A stretch of DNA of 64,000 nucleotides from Leadbetterella byssophila DSM 17132 (GCF_000166395.1 NC_014655.1:1240001-1304000), one strand, 5' to 3'. Counted from the first letter of the stretch, positions 26,054 to 35,054 are shown. Translations and numbers: made by a program. Notes: generated by a model not told the origin, from the letters alone.

Positions 26054-26269
26054 TTATTTATTGATAATATAACCCAATGCACCTGAAGGGCAATGATCAA
26101 TTTGTTCGATTAATTCTTCTTTACTAGCATTCAAAGGCTTTATCCATGGTTTATCTTTGGGATGATACACCTTTGAAAGCCTTCTAACGCATTCTCCAGC
26201 ATGTACGCATTTTGATGGCATCCATAAGATCGTGATATCGGGATGCTCTGTATATTTTTTAGTATCCAT
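26054..26269 (-). CDS. yjdI: YjdI-like divergent 4Fe-4S mono-cluster protein
   Basis: This 71-residue protein has Cys at 21, 27 and 60 in CVHAGEC and the CPSGAL stretch, matching the divergent 4Fe-4S mono-cluster domain of YjdI. The frame continues upstream to 26305, but the ATG at 26269 gives the usual N-terminus (MDTKKYTEHPDITILWMPSK). It is co-transcribed with the acetyltransferase. The role in the cell is unknown, and an electron-transfer or sensing function is only inferred from the domain. Confidence 0.82.
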   Translation of the reverse strand: MDTKKYTEHPDITILWMPSKCVHAGECVRRLSKVYHPKDKPWIKPLNASKEELIEQIDHCPSGALGYIINK

Positions 26270-26319
26270 GTGAATAGGTTTTAAAAGATAACATTTTATT
26301 CTCAAAATTCATTCCAGAC

Positions 26320-26367
26320 ATGGATTTACCCTATTATATTTCGCCTCTCAAAGCTCTACTGCGGTGA
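26320..26367 (+). pseudogene. pxpB: Possible pxpB remnant upstream of pxpC
   Basis: A 15-codon frame reads MDLPYYISPLKALLR and stops with a TGA that overlaps the GTG start of pxpC. It resembles the usual PxpB/KipI N-terminus (hydrophobic-x-I-x-P-L-G-D-x-A-L-L-I), lacking the G-D and then everything after. Intact 5-oxoprolinase operons carry pxpB at this place with an overlapping stop and start. The likeness is short and could be chance; a leader peptide is the main alternative. Confidence 0.4.
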
Positions 26368-27215
26368 AATTTCTTAAAATTGGATTAAATACTAGTATAC
26401 AAGATCTAGGGCGCAAAGGGGCTAGAAAATGGGGCATTGGCTCCTCCGGAGCAATGGATCAATTCTCCCTTCAATCATTGAATGCATTTTTAAACAAACC
26501 TGTAGAGAGTGCATGTTTAGAATTTACTTTTCCTGCACCGGAAATCCTATTTGAAGAAGAAGTAACCTTCTGTAATTATGGAGCAGATTTTGGCCCGAGA
26601 TTAAACGACTCTCCTATTCTAATTGGGAAAATTTACCATACTAAACCAGGAGATACATTAAGGTTTACTCGGCACCAATCAGGAATGTGGAGTTATCTGG
26701 GTTTTGCAGGGAGTGTAGAGTCAGAACGATGGCTGGGAAGCTATTCGCAAAATGAAAAATTAGTCCATCCTTCGTTACCGAAAATTCTAAAAATAAAAGC
26801 AGAGTATTTTAATAGATCGGGAATACTTCCACCTTTAAAAAGTAGAGAAAAAATTCGCTTTGTACCCGGAAAGTACTGTACAAATATTCCAAATGAAACC
26901 TTTACCATAGATGCCTCTAGCAATAGAATGGGATATAGACTTAAAGGACCTGCACTTACTGGGTACAAGGAACAAATCTCTTTCCCGGTGGAGAGAGGAT
27001 GTATACAGTTGCTACCTGATGGACAATTAGTAGTTTTGATGTCAGAATCGCAAACCACCGGCGGATACCCGCTATGGGGATGGGTGGTGGATATAGATGC
27101 ATTAAGTCAATTAAAGCCAGGGCAATCTTTCTTTTGGGAAAAGATTTCTGCAGAAGAAGCCTGGGAGATTAACCAGAAAAAGAAGGAATTCTTTCAAAAA
27201 TTGGCATGGAAATAG
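26364..27215 (+). CDS. pxpC: 5-oxoprolinase subunit C-like (biotin-dependent carboxyltransferase family)
   Basis: PxpC normally forms ATP-dependent 5-oxoprolinase with PxpA and PxpB. The N-terminus (LNTSIQDLGRKGARKWGIGSSGAMDQFS) and the late motif SESQTTGGYP are family hallmarks. The protein is only 283 residues. The conserved glycine-rich stretch after the middle AGS is replaced by VESERWLGSYSQNEKL, so it is a divergent member. Translation probably starts at GTG 26364, overlapping a short frame resembling the start of pxpB. It overlaps pxpA by 10 bases. Function may be altered or lost. Confidence 0.8.
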   Translation: MKFLKIGLNTSIQDLGRKGARKWGIGSSGAMDQFSLQSLNAFLNKPVESACLEFTFPAPEILFEEEVTFCNYGADFGPRLNDSPILIGKIYHTKPGDTLRFTRHQSGMWSYLGFAGSVESERWLGSYSQNEKLVHPSLPKILKIKAEYFNRSGILPPLKSREKIRFVPGKYCTNIPNETFTIDASSNRMGYRLKGPALTGYKEQISFPVERGCIQLLPDGQLVVLMSESQTTGGYPLWGWVVDIDALSQLKPGQSFFWEKISAEEAWEINQKKKEFFQKLAWK

Positions 27216-27937
27216 AGATCAATTGTGACATGGGAGAAAGAGCAGAGACCCAACTGGATTTAGAACTCATGCCCTATGTAGACGCCGTCAATATATCCTG
27301 TGGATACCATGCAGGAAGTTTGGACATTTTACGTACCACCATAAAAAATGCCCAGATACATGGATTGAAAATCGGAGCGCATCCGGGATTCAAAGACCCT
27401 GAGCACTTCGGCAGAAGGAAAATCTTCCTATCCAAAAAGGAAATCTATACCTTGGTTAGAGAACAATTGGAAATTTTCTCCAATGAATGCGGAAATTTTT
27501 CCCATGTAAAACCCCATGGAGCATTGTATAACATGTCTGCAGATATGGAAGATTATGCGGAAGCTATTGCAAAAGCGGTGTTAGACCATAACCCTGATCT
27601 AGAACTTTACGGACTAGCAAATTCGATTAGCATCAAAAAAGCTGAAGAACTAGGATTAAAAACATGTTCTGAAGGTTTTGCAGACCGTGCTTATCTTCAA
27701 AATGGATTATTAGCTCCAAGAGAAAGGGAAGGTTCAGTACTAACTGACCGCCAAAGAATTGAAATACAATTCAAAGCCTTTTTAGAAGGATCAGCACTAC
27801 CGGATATAAACGAAAAGCCCGGACCTATCATCCGGGCTTCCACCTTATGCGTGCACAGCGATTCTCCTCATGCCTTGAAAACCGCCCAATGGCTTAACGA
27901 ATTAATTCTCCGCTCAAGGTCAGGAGATTCAATTTAG
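27206..27937 (+). CDS. pxpA: 5-oxoprolinase subunit A (LamB/YcsF family)
   Basis: This 243-residue protein of the LamB/YcsF family forms the ring-opening part of ATP-dependent 5-oxoprolinase, which turns pyroglutamate into glutamate. Conserved segments are INCDMGE (4-10), NISCGYHAG, IGAHPGFKDPEHFGRR, HVKPHGALYN and FADRAYLQNG, all intact. It follows the divergent pxpC with a 10-base overlap. Its 3' end runs 44 bases into the convergent TolC-type gene. No pxpB is present in this window, so activity would need a partner gene elsewhere. Confidence 0.9.
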   Translation: MEIEINCDMGERAETQLDLELMPYVDAVNISCGYHAGSLDILRTTIKNAQIHGLKIGAHPGFKDPEHFGRRKIFLSKKEIYTLVREQLEIFSNECGNFSHVKPHGALYNMSADMEDYAEAIAKAVLDHNPDLELYGLANSISIKKAEELGLKTCSEGFADRAYLQNGLLAPREREGSVLTDRQRIEIQFKAFLEGSALPDINEKPGPIIRASTLCVHSDSPHALKTAQWLNELILRSRSGDSI

Positions 27938-29192
27938 AAATTCTTAGGTTATACTCTGCCGTTACTAAGCGGTTCATAATGGTGGTATAACGCGTTTGCG
28001 CATCATTAATCTCTAAGATGGTACTAGCACCTAGCTTGAACTTCTCAGCAGATATCTCAAGGTTTTCCTGCGCAGTAGCTATGTTCTGCTGCTCCAGTTC
28101 TAATAGCCTTTTCTGTGTTTCATACTGATAAAATGCGGCAGTAATCTGATTTTCCAGATTATTCATCCACTCGTCTTTCTGAAGTTTTATAATATCCGCA
28201 TTAATCTTTGTGGCTTCTATATTCCTTTTGATCACCTTTCCATCAAATATCCTCCAGGAAGCGGTCAAACCGGTAGACAAACCGGTACTTTGGCTATTGC
28301 TGATTAAACCGGCATTGTTATAGTTGAAATTATATCCAAAGCTGGAATTCAAAATGATGGTAGGTTTCAAAAATCCTTTGGCTTCCTTTTGTTCCATTTG
28401 ATTAATCTCCTCTTGTTTTCTTAAGGCTAAGAACTCAGGATTTATGCTCTTTGCCTGATCTTTCAAGTAATTCAAGTCAAACAGTTGGTAATCATCCGTC
28501 CTATCTTCCACTTTGAAATCAGCATCGGGATCTCTTCCAAGTAATCTATTCAAGGCAATCTTTGCATTACGCAACTGTATAGACACATTGGTTTGGTCTG
28601 TCAATTGAGTGGTCAAATCAGCTTTGGACTGTAAGAAATCCAATTTAGAACCTCTACCTATCTGCCATCTTTCTTCTGTCAATTTTTGACGCTCTTCGTA
28701 GTAATGTATGATCTGATTGATATACCCAAGGGTACTCTGCAATCGCTGAATATTGTAATACGCTTCCATCACATCACTGATGGTAGACTGTAAGACTGCT
28801 TGCCTTTGAATTTCCGACAGTTGGCCTAAGCTCTTTAACCTTTCAAAGGTAGCTTGCATTCTGCCTCCGTTATACAAGGTATACTGTAGAGCCAAAGAAG
28901 TGTTTGGAGAGACAGAAGTACCAAAACGGTTGATCACCCGACCGTCAATGAAGTTCTGATTTACTTGGTTAAAAGTAGAATTGATAGAGGTGTTCCAATC
29001 TAAAGTGGGCGTCATCCCTGCATTTCCCTTAAAAATGCGGTTATTGACCAAATCTACTTGCTTTTGGGCTACCTGAACTCCATAATTATTCTCCAACGCA
29101 ATACTTACGGCATCATCAAGGCGTAAGGTATCTTGGGCATGAGACAATAAATTAACACACAGGCATAAAGCCGTAATAAATGTACTTTTCAT
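27894..29192 (-). CDS. TolC-family outer-membrane efflux protein
   Basis: This 432-residue outer-membrane channel of a tripartite efflux pump has a signal peptide starting at ATG 29192 (MKSTFITALCLCVNLLSHA). The frame extends to 29219, but that start would overlap the pump gene. Two TolC-type repeats are visible: long helical coiled coils alternating with beta strands (for example VQVAQKQVDLVNNRIFKGNAG and GASTILEINDAQTRY near the C-terminus). It is the last gene of the adaptor-pump-channel operon and ends convergently into pxpA. The substrate is unknown. Confidence 0.9.
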   Translation of the reverse strand: MKSTFITALCLCVNLLSHAQDTLRLDDAVSIALENNYGVQVAQKQVDLVNNRIFKGNAGMTPTLDWNTSINSTFNQVNQNFIDGRVINRFGTSVSPNTSLALQYTLYNGGRMQATFERLKSLGQLSEIQRQAVLQSTISDVMEAYYNIQRLQSTLGYINQIIHYYEERQKLTEERWQIGRGSKLDFLQSKADLTTQLTDQTNVSIQLRNAKIALNRLLGRDPDADFKVEDRTDDYQLFDLNYLKDQAKSINPEFLALRKQEEINQMEQKEAKGFLKPTIILNSSFGYNFNYNNAGLISNSQSTGLSTGLTASWRIFDGKVIKRNIEATKINADIIKLQKDEWMNNLENQITAAFYQYETQKRLLELEQQNIATAQENLEISAEKFKLGASTILEINDAQTRYTTIMNRLVTAEYNLRISKLNLLTLSGELIR

Positions 29193-29199
29193 AAAAGTC

Positions 29200-32100
29200 T
29201 TAAGCTTCTGCCATTTCATCTATGGCCTTCATTCTTTCAAAATTCTTTTCCTTACTCCAGTAGATATACATAGCAGGAATGACATATAGAGTAAGTATCA
29301 ATGACACTACTAGACCTCCGATAACCACGATACCCATAGATCTTCTACTGGTACCTGCAGCTCCTAAAGCAGCGGCAATGGGTAAAGCACCAAAGGCCGT
29401 AGCTAAAGTAGTCATCAAAATGGGACGTAAACGCAATACTGCAGCTTCCAGAGCAGCCTCAGCTTTTGATAGTCCCCTTTCACGCAATTGATTGGCAAAT
29501 TCCACAATCAAAATGCCGTTTTTGGTTACCAAACCTATCAACATGATCATACCAATTTGGCTAAAGATATTTATGGTCTGATCAAATAACCAAAGAGACA
29601 ATACTGCGCCAGCGATAGCTAAAGGTACAGTACACATGATGATCAATGGATCCACGAAACTTTCAAACTGAGCCGCCAATATCAGGTACACTAGAATTAA
29701 GGCTAAACCGAAAGAGAACAAGGTATTTGAAGAACTCTCTGCAAAGTCTCTTGAAGATCCGGTTAAGGCCGTACGTACTTCCGGATCATTTAACTCATCA
29801 CGTATAGCATCCATAGCTTTAATACCGTCTGAAATGGTCTTTCCAGGAGCTAGTCCCGCCGTTACAGTAGCAGACATATATCTATCATAGTGATACAACT
29901 GCGGAGGGCTACTGTTTTCCACTACCGTTACAATATTATCCATTTGAATGAGTTCACCGGCAGAGTTCTTCACGTGCATGCTTTTCAAATCCAAAGGAGC
30001 ATTTCTATCCTCTTTCTCAAACTGACCAATCACCTGATACTGCCTACCGTTCATGGTGAAGTAACTAAAGCGCTGACCGGCAAAGGCCAGGTTCATGGTT
30101 TGAGCCACATCTGCAACTGCCACTCCTAAGCTCTTCGCCTTTTCACGATCAATATGTACAGATAATTCAGGTTTAGTGAACTTCAAATCCACAGTTGAGA
30201 TAGGGAATGTAGGGTCATTCTCTACTTTTTCCATGAATTTAGGTAGATATTCCCTCATCTTCTCTAAGTCAGGGGTTTGAATTACATATCCTACAGGAAG
30301 CCCTCCCCTTCTATTCACAGAGATGGTTTGCTGCTGGTTAATAAATGTCCTACCTACTGTAAATTTCTTTGTCAAATTAGTTAGGTAGTTCGCTATTTCA
30401 TCTTGCGACTTGGTTCTCTCGTGCTTCTCAGTCAGCATAATCCTTCCGAAACCTGTATTTGCACCACCACTTCCTCCAAAACCCGGAGAGGTTATAGCCA
30501 TGATACCCCTGATTTCCGGAACGGAGTCTCTCATCACTTGTGTAACTTCACTAATGAAAGAGTCCATAGCTTCATAGGAGAAGCCTTCTGGCCCTAGAAA
30601 GTTGAGGGACAAACTACTCCTGTCATCCAATGGGGCCAATTCATTATTCAGTTTAGAACCAAAGAAAAATAATAAAGCTAGAACGACAACCATGATAGGA
30701 GCTACTATCCATTTCTTATGTAAGAAATTAGACAAACTGCTTCTGTAGGAAGTCTCCATCTTCTCAAAATATGGTTCAGTGGCTTCGTAGAAGCGTGTTC
30801 TCTTGATTTCTTTCCTATTCAGATAGGCATTCAGCATAGGCGTTAATGTCAGTGACACAAATGCTGAGATCAATACAGCACTAGCTAGCACTACACCAAA
30901 CTCCATGAATAGCTTTCCTACGAAACCTTCCATAAAGATTACCGGTAGGAAAACAGCTGCAAGCGTGATGGAAGTGGAGATAACCGCGAATATGATCTCA
31001 TTTGAACCTTTGATAGAGGCCTCTATAGGGTTCATACCTTCCTCAATCTTCTTATAGATGTTTTCTGTAACCACAATACCGTCATCTACCACAAGACCCG
31101 TAGCGAGCACGATAGCCAATAAGGTCAAAACGTTTACTGAGAAACCCAGTAAAAACATAATAAAGAAGGTACCTACTAAAGACACCGGGATATCAATAAG
31201 AGGGCGGAAAGCCACAATCCAGTCACGGAAGAATAGGAATATAATAATCACCACCAGTACTATGGCGATCAGAATGGTCTCAGCCACCTCAGTTACGGAT
31301 TGCTTGATGAAGGTGGTGGTATCAAAGATTACTCCCATGCTGATGTCATCCGGAAGTGTCTTTTCTATCTCTGCCTTTCTCTTGTAAGCTTCTTCTGCTA
31401 TATCCAGGTAATTTGCACCAGGCTGAGGTTGGATAGCAATACCATTCATAGGTACTCCATTCAAGCGCATGCTAGTTTCCAGGTTTTCCGGACCTAATTC
31501 AGCATAGCCTATATCTCTCAGACGTACGTTTGTCTCACCCACGTTCCGTACAATCATGTTGTTAAAGTCCTCAACAGATTGGAATCTACCTATAGTCTTT
31601 ACTACTAATTCTGTAGCTGCCCCTTGTAATTTACCGGAAGGAAGTTCTACGTTTTCTCTCTCTAACGCGGATCTAACATCCTGAGTGGTAACTCCAAATG
31701 CTGCCATTTTATTAGGATTCATCCATATACGCATGGCGTATCTCTTCATCCCCCAAATACGGATCTCACTTACTCCTTCTATGGTTTCTAGTCGGGGAGC
31801 CACCGTATTCTCCGCAAAATCTGACATTTCCAGAATATTTCTCTTATCACTTTGGATATAGAAAGCTAAGATGGCATCAGAGTTAGCATCTGCTTTACGA
31901 ACTATGGGCACCCCGTCTAAGTCGCGCGGCAACTGCCCCACTGCAGAGTTCACTTTATCACGAACGTCATTTGTGGCTTTCTCCATGTCCATCCCCAGGT
32001 TAAATTCCACGGTGATGTTAGAGCGACCCTGGTTAGAGGAAGAGGAAACGCTTCGGATACCTTCTACACTATTCAGAGCCTTTTCCAGTGGCTCGGTGAT

Positions 32101-32286
32101 TTGAGACTCGATAATGTCCGCATTTGCTCCCGGATAGGAAGCACTAACGTTTACTATAGGCGGATCCACGGATGGGAACTCCCGTACTCCTAAGAAATTA
32201 TATCCAATAATCCCAAAGAGCATGATGAGGAGGTTCATCACAATGGCTAAGACCGGCCTTTTGATTGAAAGGGTTGAAATTGACAT
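29200..32286 (-). CDS. RND-family efflux pump, inner-membrane component
   Basis: This 1028-residue AcrB/HAE1-type proton-driven pump has twelve membrane spans and two large periplasmic loops. The N-terminus SISTLSIKRPVLAIVMNLLI is family-typical. The TM4 proton-relay Asp pair is in ATGLVVDDGIVVTENI, and ASYPGANADIIESQITEPLE belongs to the first porter loop. The second half shows GLVTKNGILIVEFANQLRE. It lies between adaptor and TolC genes with 3- and 7-base gaps. Drug or fatty-acid export cannot be told apart from sequence. No regulator gene is adjacent. Confidence 0.95.
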   Translation of the reverse strand: MSISTLSIKRPVLAIVMNLLIMLFGIIGYNFLGVREFPSVDPPIVNVSASYPGANADIIESQITEPLEKALNSVEGIRSVSSSSNQGRSNITVEFNLGMDMEKATNDVRDKVNSAVGQLPRDLDGVPIVRKADANSDAILAFYIQSDKRNILEMSDFAENTVAPRLETIEGVSEIRIWGMKRYAMRIWMNPNKMAAFGVTTQDVRSALERENVELPSGKLQGAATELVVKTIGRFQSVEDFNNMIVRNVGETNVRLRDIGYAELGPENLETSMRLNGVPMNGIAIQPQPGANYLDIAEEAYKRKAEIEKTLPDDISMGVIFDTTTFIKQSVTEVAETILIAIVLVVIIIFLFFRDWIVAFRPLIDIPVSLVGTFFIMFLLGFSVNVLTLLAIVLATGLVVDDGIVVTENIYKKIEEGMNPIEASIKGSNEIIFAVISTSITLAAVFLPVIFMEGFVGKLFMEFGVVLASAVLISAFVSLTLTPMLNAYLNRKEIKRTRFYEATEPYFEKMETSYRSSLSNFLHKKWIVAPIMVVVLALLFFFGSKLNNELAPLDDRSSLSLNFLGPEGFSYEAMDSFISEVTQVMRDSVPEIRGIMAITSPGFGGSGGANTGFGRIMLTEKHERTKSQDEIANYLTNLTKKFTVGRTFINQQQTISVNRRGGLPVGYVIQTPDLEKMREYLPKFMEKVENDPTFPISTVDLKFTKPELSVHIDREKAKSLGVAVADVAQTMNLAFAGQRFSYFTMNGRQYQVIGQFEKEDRNAPLDLKSMHVKNSAGELIQMDNIVTVVENSSPPQLYHYDRYMSATVTAGLAPGKTISDGIKAMDAIRDELNDPEVRTALTGSSRDFAESSSNTLFSFGLALILVYLILAAQFESFVDPLIIMCTVPLAIAGAVLSLWLFDQTINIFSQIGMIMLIGLVTKNGILIVEFANQLRERGLSKAEAALEAAVLRLRPILMTTLATAFGALPIAAALGAAGTSRRSMGIVVIGGLVVSLILTLYVIPAMYIYWSKEKNFERMKAIDEMAEA

Positions 32287-32289
32287 GGC

Positions 32290-33333
32290 TTAATTAGAAC
32301 TTACGGGATCTCCTTCTTTTAAAGTAATTAATCCACTTGTGATAACAGAATCTCCAATTGCTAGTCCTTTTAAGACTTCCACTTTGCTTACATCCCGGAA
32401 TCCGGTTTGAACCTTAACAAGTTTGGCTTTGCCATCCTTCTTCAAATATACCTGCATACCATCCACCACAGGAATAACTGCTTCAGATGGCACCATGATG
32501 GTTTTGGTCTTCTTAATCTCCACCGCTACATTAACAAACATCCCCGGCACTAAATCTCCGTTTTGATTCGGGGAGATGGCTCTAACCTTCAAAGACCGGT
32601 TTACATCTATGGAAGGATCTATGGCGATCACCGTAGCCGGACGGAATTCCGGTGATCCATCCGTTTTAAATTGGATAGTGCTTCCCACCTTGATATCATT
32701 AATGTAACGCTCCGGAGTAGTAAAGTCAATCTTTATGGGACTGTACTGAGTCAAGGTAGTAATCACATTTGAAGGGGTTACATATGCCCCCAGTGAAATA
32801 TTTTTAAGACTGATTTTCCCCGTAAACGGCGCTCTAATCTCAGTTTTTGCTAATTGAACCTTCAAAAGATCCTTGTCGGCCTTCAAGGTTTGGACCTTAT
32901 TTAAGGAGATTTCATACTCTTCTTTGGAGATAGCATTGATATCCAAAAGTTTACGATGACGGGCTTCAGTCTGAGCGGCTAATTGTTCTTCTAACTCAAT
33001 CTTTTTTAATTGTGCCAAAATGTCATCGTCCTTAATCTTAGCAATGAGATATCCCTTTGGAACCACCGTACCTTCCGGAATGGACAGACGGGTGATGAGA
33101 CCTGAAATTTCACTCCTGATTTCAACGTGGTCATTTGCCACAGTGGAACCTGAAGCTGAAATGGTTGAGGCATTTTCTTCGTAGTCTACCACATATAAAT
33201 TCAACTTCGCTCCCCCTCCTTTTCTAGGTCCTCCTCCGCCACCGGCAGGTGCAGCTGAGTCACCCGAAAAAAAGAGCATTTTACCTACTATAAGAGCTAG
33301 AATTAACAGCCCCGCAATAATTAATGGTCTCAT
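32290..33333 (-). CDS. RND efflux periplasmic adaptor (membrane fusion protein)
   Basis: This 347-residue adaptor links the RND pump to the TolC channel. An N-terminal membrane anchor (PLIIAGLLILALIVGKMLFF, about 3-22) is followed by a Gly-rich linker. Then comes a lipoyl half-motif (VEIRSEISGLITRLSIPEGT), a helical hairpin (about 110-155, EEQLAAQTEARHRKLLDINA), the second lipoyl half (EIRAPFTGKISLKNISLGAY) and beta-barrel domains. It is the first gene of the three-gene operon on the minus strand. Confidence 0.92.
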   Translation of the reverse strand: MRPLIIAGLLILALIVGKMLFFSGDSAAPAGGGGGPRKGGGAKLNLYVVDYEENASTISASGSTVANDHVEIRSEISGLITRLSIPEGTVVPKGYLIAKIKDDDILAQLKKIELEEQLAAQTEARHRKLLDINAISKEEYEISLNKVQTLKADKDLLKVQLAKTEIRAPFTGKISLKNISLGAYVTPSNVITTLTQYSPIKIDFTTPERYINDIKVGSTIQFKTDGSPEFRPATVIAIDPSIDVNRSLKVRAISPNQNGDLVPGMFVNVAVEIKKTKTIMVPSEAVIPVVDGMQVYLKKDGKAKLVKVQTGFRDVSKVEVLKGLAIGDSVITSGLITLKEGDPVSSN

Positions 33334-33432
33334 ATCAAATTTTAAGGTTCCAAAAACAATACTTAATTTGCTAAAATAAAATAAATGTCTAGAAATACTA
33401 TAGGTACGTGGATAACACTTTATTATTCATAG

Positions 33433-33451
33433 ACAAAATTTAAGATTTTGT
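33433..33451. repeat. Inverted repeat upstream of the YcsG-like gene
   Basis: ACAAAAT (33433-33439) and ATTTTGT (33445-33451) are perfect 7-base arms 5 bases apart, 22 bases before the TTG start and between divergent units. It is a possible operator but also AT-rich, so chance is possible. Confidence 0.3.
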
Positions 33452-33473
33452 ATTTTTATAAAAAAACTAAAGC

Positions 33474-34619
33474 TTGAAGCGTTTTTCTTCTCCCTTTATC
33501 GCTGCCACCTTTATGATGGCTACTTCAGCTATTGGCCCCGGTTTTTTGACTCAAACTACCGTTTTTACCCAACAATTACTGTATAATTTCGGATTTGTCA
33601 TCCTGCTTTCCCTCGTAATAGACATTATTACGCAAGTCAGCATATGGCAAGCTCTCTCCTATTCCAATTCCTCTGTTCAAAAGCTTGCCCACAGAATCCA
33701 TCCTGTCCTCAGCTGGGTATTTTGTGTTGCCATAGCCACAGGAGGGCTGGTTTTTAATATTGGCAACCTTGCCGGTGCAGGATTAGGACTTAATGCACTT
33801 TTAGCTTTACCCACCCCTATAGGAGTCATCCTCTCAGCGCTCATTGCCATCATTCTATTTCTAAGCAAAAGTCAATTAAAGTGGCTGGATTATACCGTAA
33901 AAATTTTGGGAGTCCTAATGATATTAATGCTTATGGGCATGGTATTTATGACCCAGAATGACTTTGGCAAAATATTAAAGTTCACATTACTACCAGAAGA
34001 AATCAATATAAAGGCGACACTAACCCTAGTAGGAGGTACTGTAGGCGGCTATATTACCTTTGCCGGAGCACAAAGATTATTGGACAGTGGTATAGTTGGA
34101 CCACAATATCAATCGCAAGTTAAACAAAGCGCCTACAGAGGAATCCTATTAACTGGAACGTTCAGGTTTCTATTATATTGGGTTATACTCTACATAGTAA
34201 TTCAAGGTGGGCACTTGAATCCCGACAATCCAACCGCTTCAGTATTTGAAAGTTATTTTGGAAGTTGGGGAAACAAGGCCTTTGGACTCATGATCTTTTC
34301 CGCTGCCTTAACTTCTGTTATAGGAGCTACTTATACCTCCATATCCTTCTTGAAAGATTTAAATCAGGCCTTCACTTCTAAATGGACTCCAGCTTTATTT
34401 GTGATCCCGTCTTTACTGATTTATTTGTGGCTGGGAAAACCCGTGGTCTTGTTAGTATGGGCAGGTTATATGAACAGTTTTATCCTTCCCGTAGGCTTAG
34501 CAATTGTACTCTTTGCTATTCAGAAATGGAAAATCTTACCCTTATCTAAAGTTTGGCTGTTCTTAGCTTGGTTAACCGTAATGATTTTATTAGGTTTTGG
34601 GATATATTCCTTTTTGTAA
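33474..34619 (+). CDS. YcsG-like NRAMP-related membrane transporter
   Basis: This 381-residue protein has about eleven membrane spans. Its first span reads ATSAIGPGFLTQTTVFTQQ, resembling the NRAMP superfamily, but the metal-binding DPGN of true metal transporters is replaced by IGPGF, and no MPH motif is seen in span 6. This matches the YcsG branch, which in B. subtilis sits with ycsF (pxpA) and kipI/kipA. Here the pxp genes lie 5.5 kb away, separated by the efflux operon. Pyroglutamate or another organic solute is a plausible substrate. The start is probably TTG, since no ATG fits. An inverted repeat lies just upstream. Confidence 0.75.
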   Translation: MKRFSSPFIAATFMMATSAIGPGFLTQTTVFTQQLLYNFGFVILLSLVIDIITQVSIWQALSYSNSSVQKLAHRIHPVLSWVFCVAIATGGLVFNIGNLAGAGLGLNALLALPTPIGVILSALIAIILFLSKSQLKWLDYTVKILGVLMILMLMGMVFMTQNDFGKILKFTLLPEEINIKATLTLVGGTVGGYITFAGAQRLLDSGIVGPQYQSQVKQSAYRGILLTGTFRFLLYWVILYIVIQGGHLNPDNPTASVFESYFGSWGNKAFGLMIFSAALTSVIGATYTSISFLKDLNQAFTSKWTPALFVIPSLLIYLWLGKPVVLLVWAGYMNSFILPVGLAIVLFAIQKWKILPLSKVWLFLAWLTVMILLGFGIYSFL

Positions 34620-34645
34620 ACTATAAAAATCTCACAAAATTCCTT

Positions 34646-34653
34646 TAGTTTTG
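34646..34653 (+). promoter_or_regulatory. -7 element of the 38-residue peptide gene
   Basis: TAGTTTTG followed by C is an exact TAnnTTTG match, 20 bases before the ATG at 34674. This gives the short frame its own promoter. Confidence 0.55.
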
Positions 34654-34673
34654 CAAAAAAAAGACAAAACGCT

Positions 34674-34790
34674 ATGTTCGGATACGAATTTCCTACTTGG
34701 TTACCCATTCTTTTCTTTGTAGTACTTCTAATTAGCTCCTATATCGTGGGCAAATGGTTAGTAAAGAACGACCGAAAATATAAATCATAA
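34674..34790 (+). CDS. 38-residue single-span membrane peptide
   Basis: The frame reads MFGYEFPTWLPILFFVVL, continues as LISSYIVGKWLVKNDRKYKS, and stops with TAA at 34788-34790. Residues 9-29 form a good hydrophobic span, flanked by an acidic N-end and a basic C-end (KNDRKYK), suggesting N-out/C-in topology. A -7 element at 34646-34653 lies 20 bases upstream. It follows the transporter gene by 54 bases and overlaps the convergent rhodanese gene by 6 bases. Small peptides of this build sometimes accompany transporters. No family was recognised. Confidence 0.55.
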   Translation: MFGYEFPTWLPILFFVVLLISSYIVGKWLVKNDRKYKS

Positions 34791-35054
34791 TGCGAGACCC
34801 TCGGTCAAATGAAATATGGGAATAGTAGCCAGTTTTTTCTCCAAGACTCTGGCTACTATGCTACTTCGCATTCCATTAGAGCAGACCACTACTAATTTCT
34901 CCTCCTTCTTCAAATCTTCTATATAATAATTCAATTCGTGAGCCGGGATATTTCTTCCTCCTACATTATAGTTGGAGAATTCTATCTTTTCCCTGACGTC
35001 CACAATCTCTGAATCTTTAAAGTCTTTCAGTTCTTCCTTACTTATTTCTTTCAT
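34785..35054 (-). CDS. Single-domain rhodanese-like protein
   Basis: This 89-residue single rhodanese domain carries the active-site Cys58 in VVVCSNGMRSS, a loop of the sulfurtransferase type. The N-terminal DSEIVDVREKIEFSNYNVGG is the usual start of the fold. Small rhodaneses of this size are often sulfur carriers or stress proteins. The gene overlaps the radC stop by 4 bases, so it is co-translated with radC. Its 3' end overlaps the small membrane peptide on the other strand. Confidence 0.85.
   Translation of the reverse strand: MKEISKEELKDFKDSEIVDVREKIEFSNYNVGGRNIPAHELNYYIEDLKKEEKLVVVCSNGMRSSIVARVLEKKLATIPIFHLTEGLAL

Noticed and set aside
33474-34619. Assignment as an NRAMP manganese or iron transporter
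   Set aside because: The DPGN and MPH metal-binding motifs are absent, so the YcsG-like branch is a better fit.
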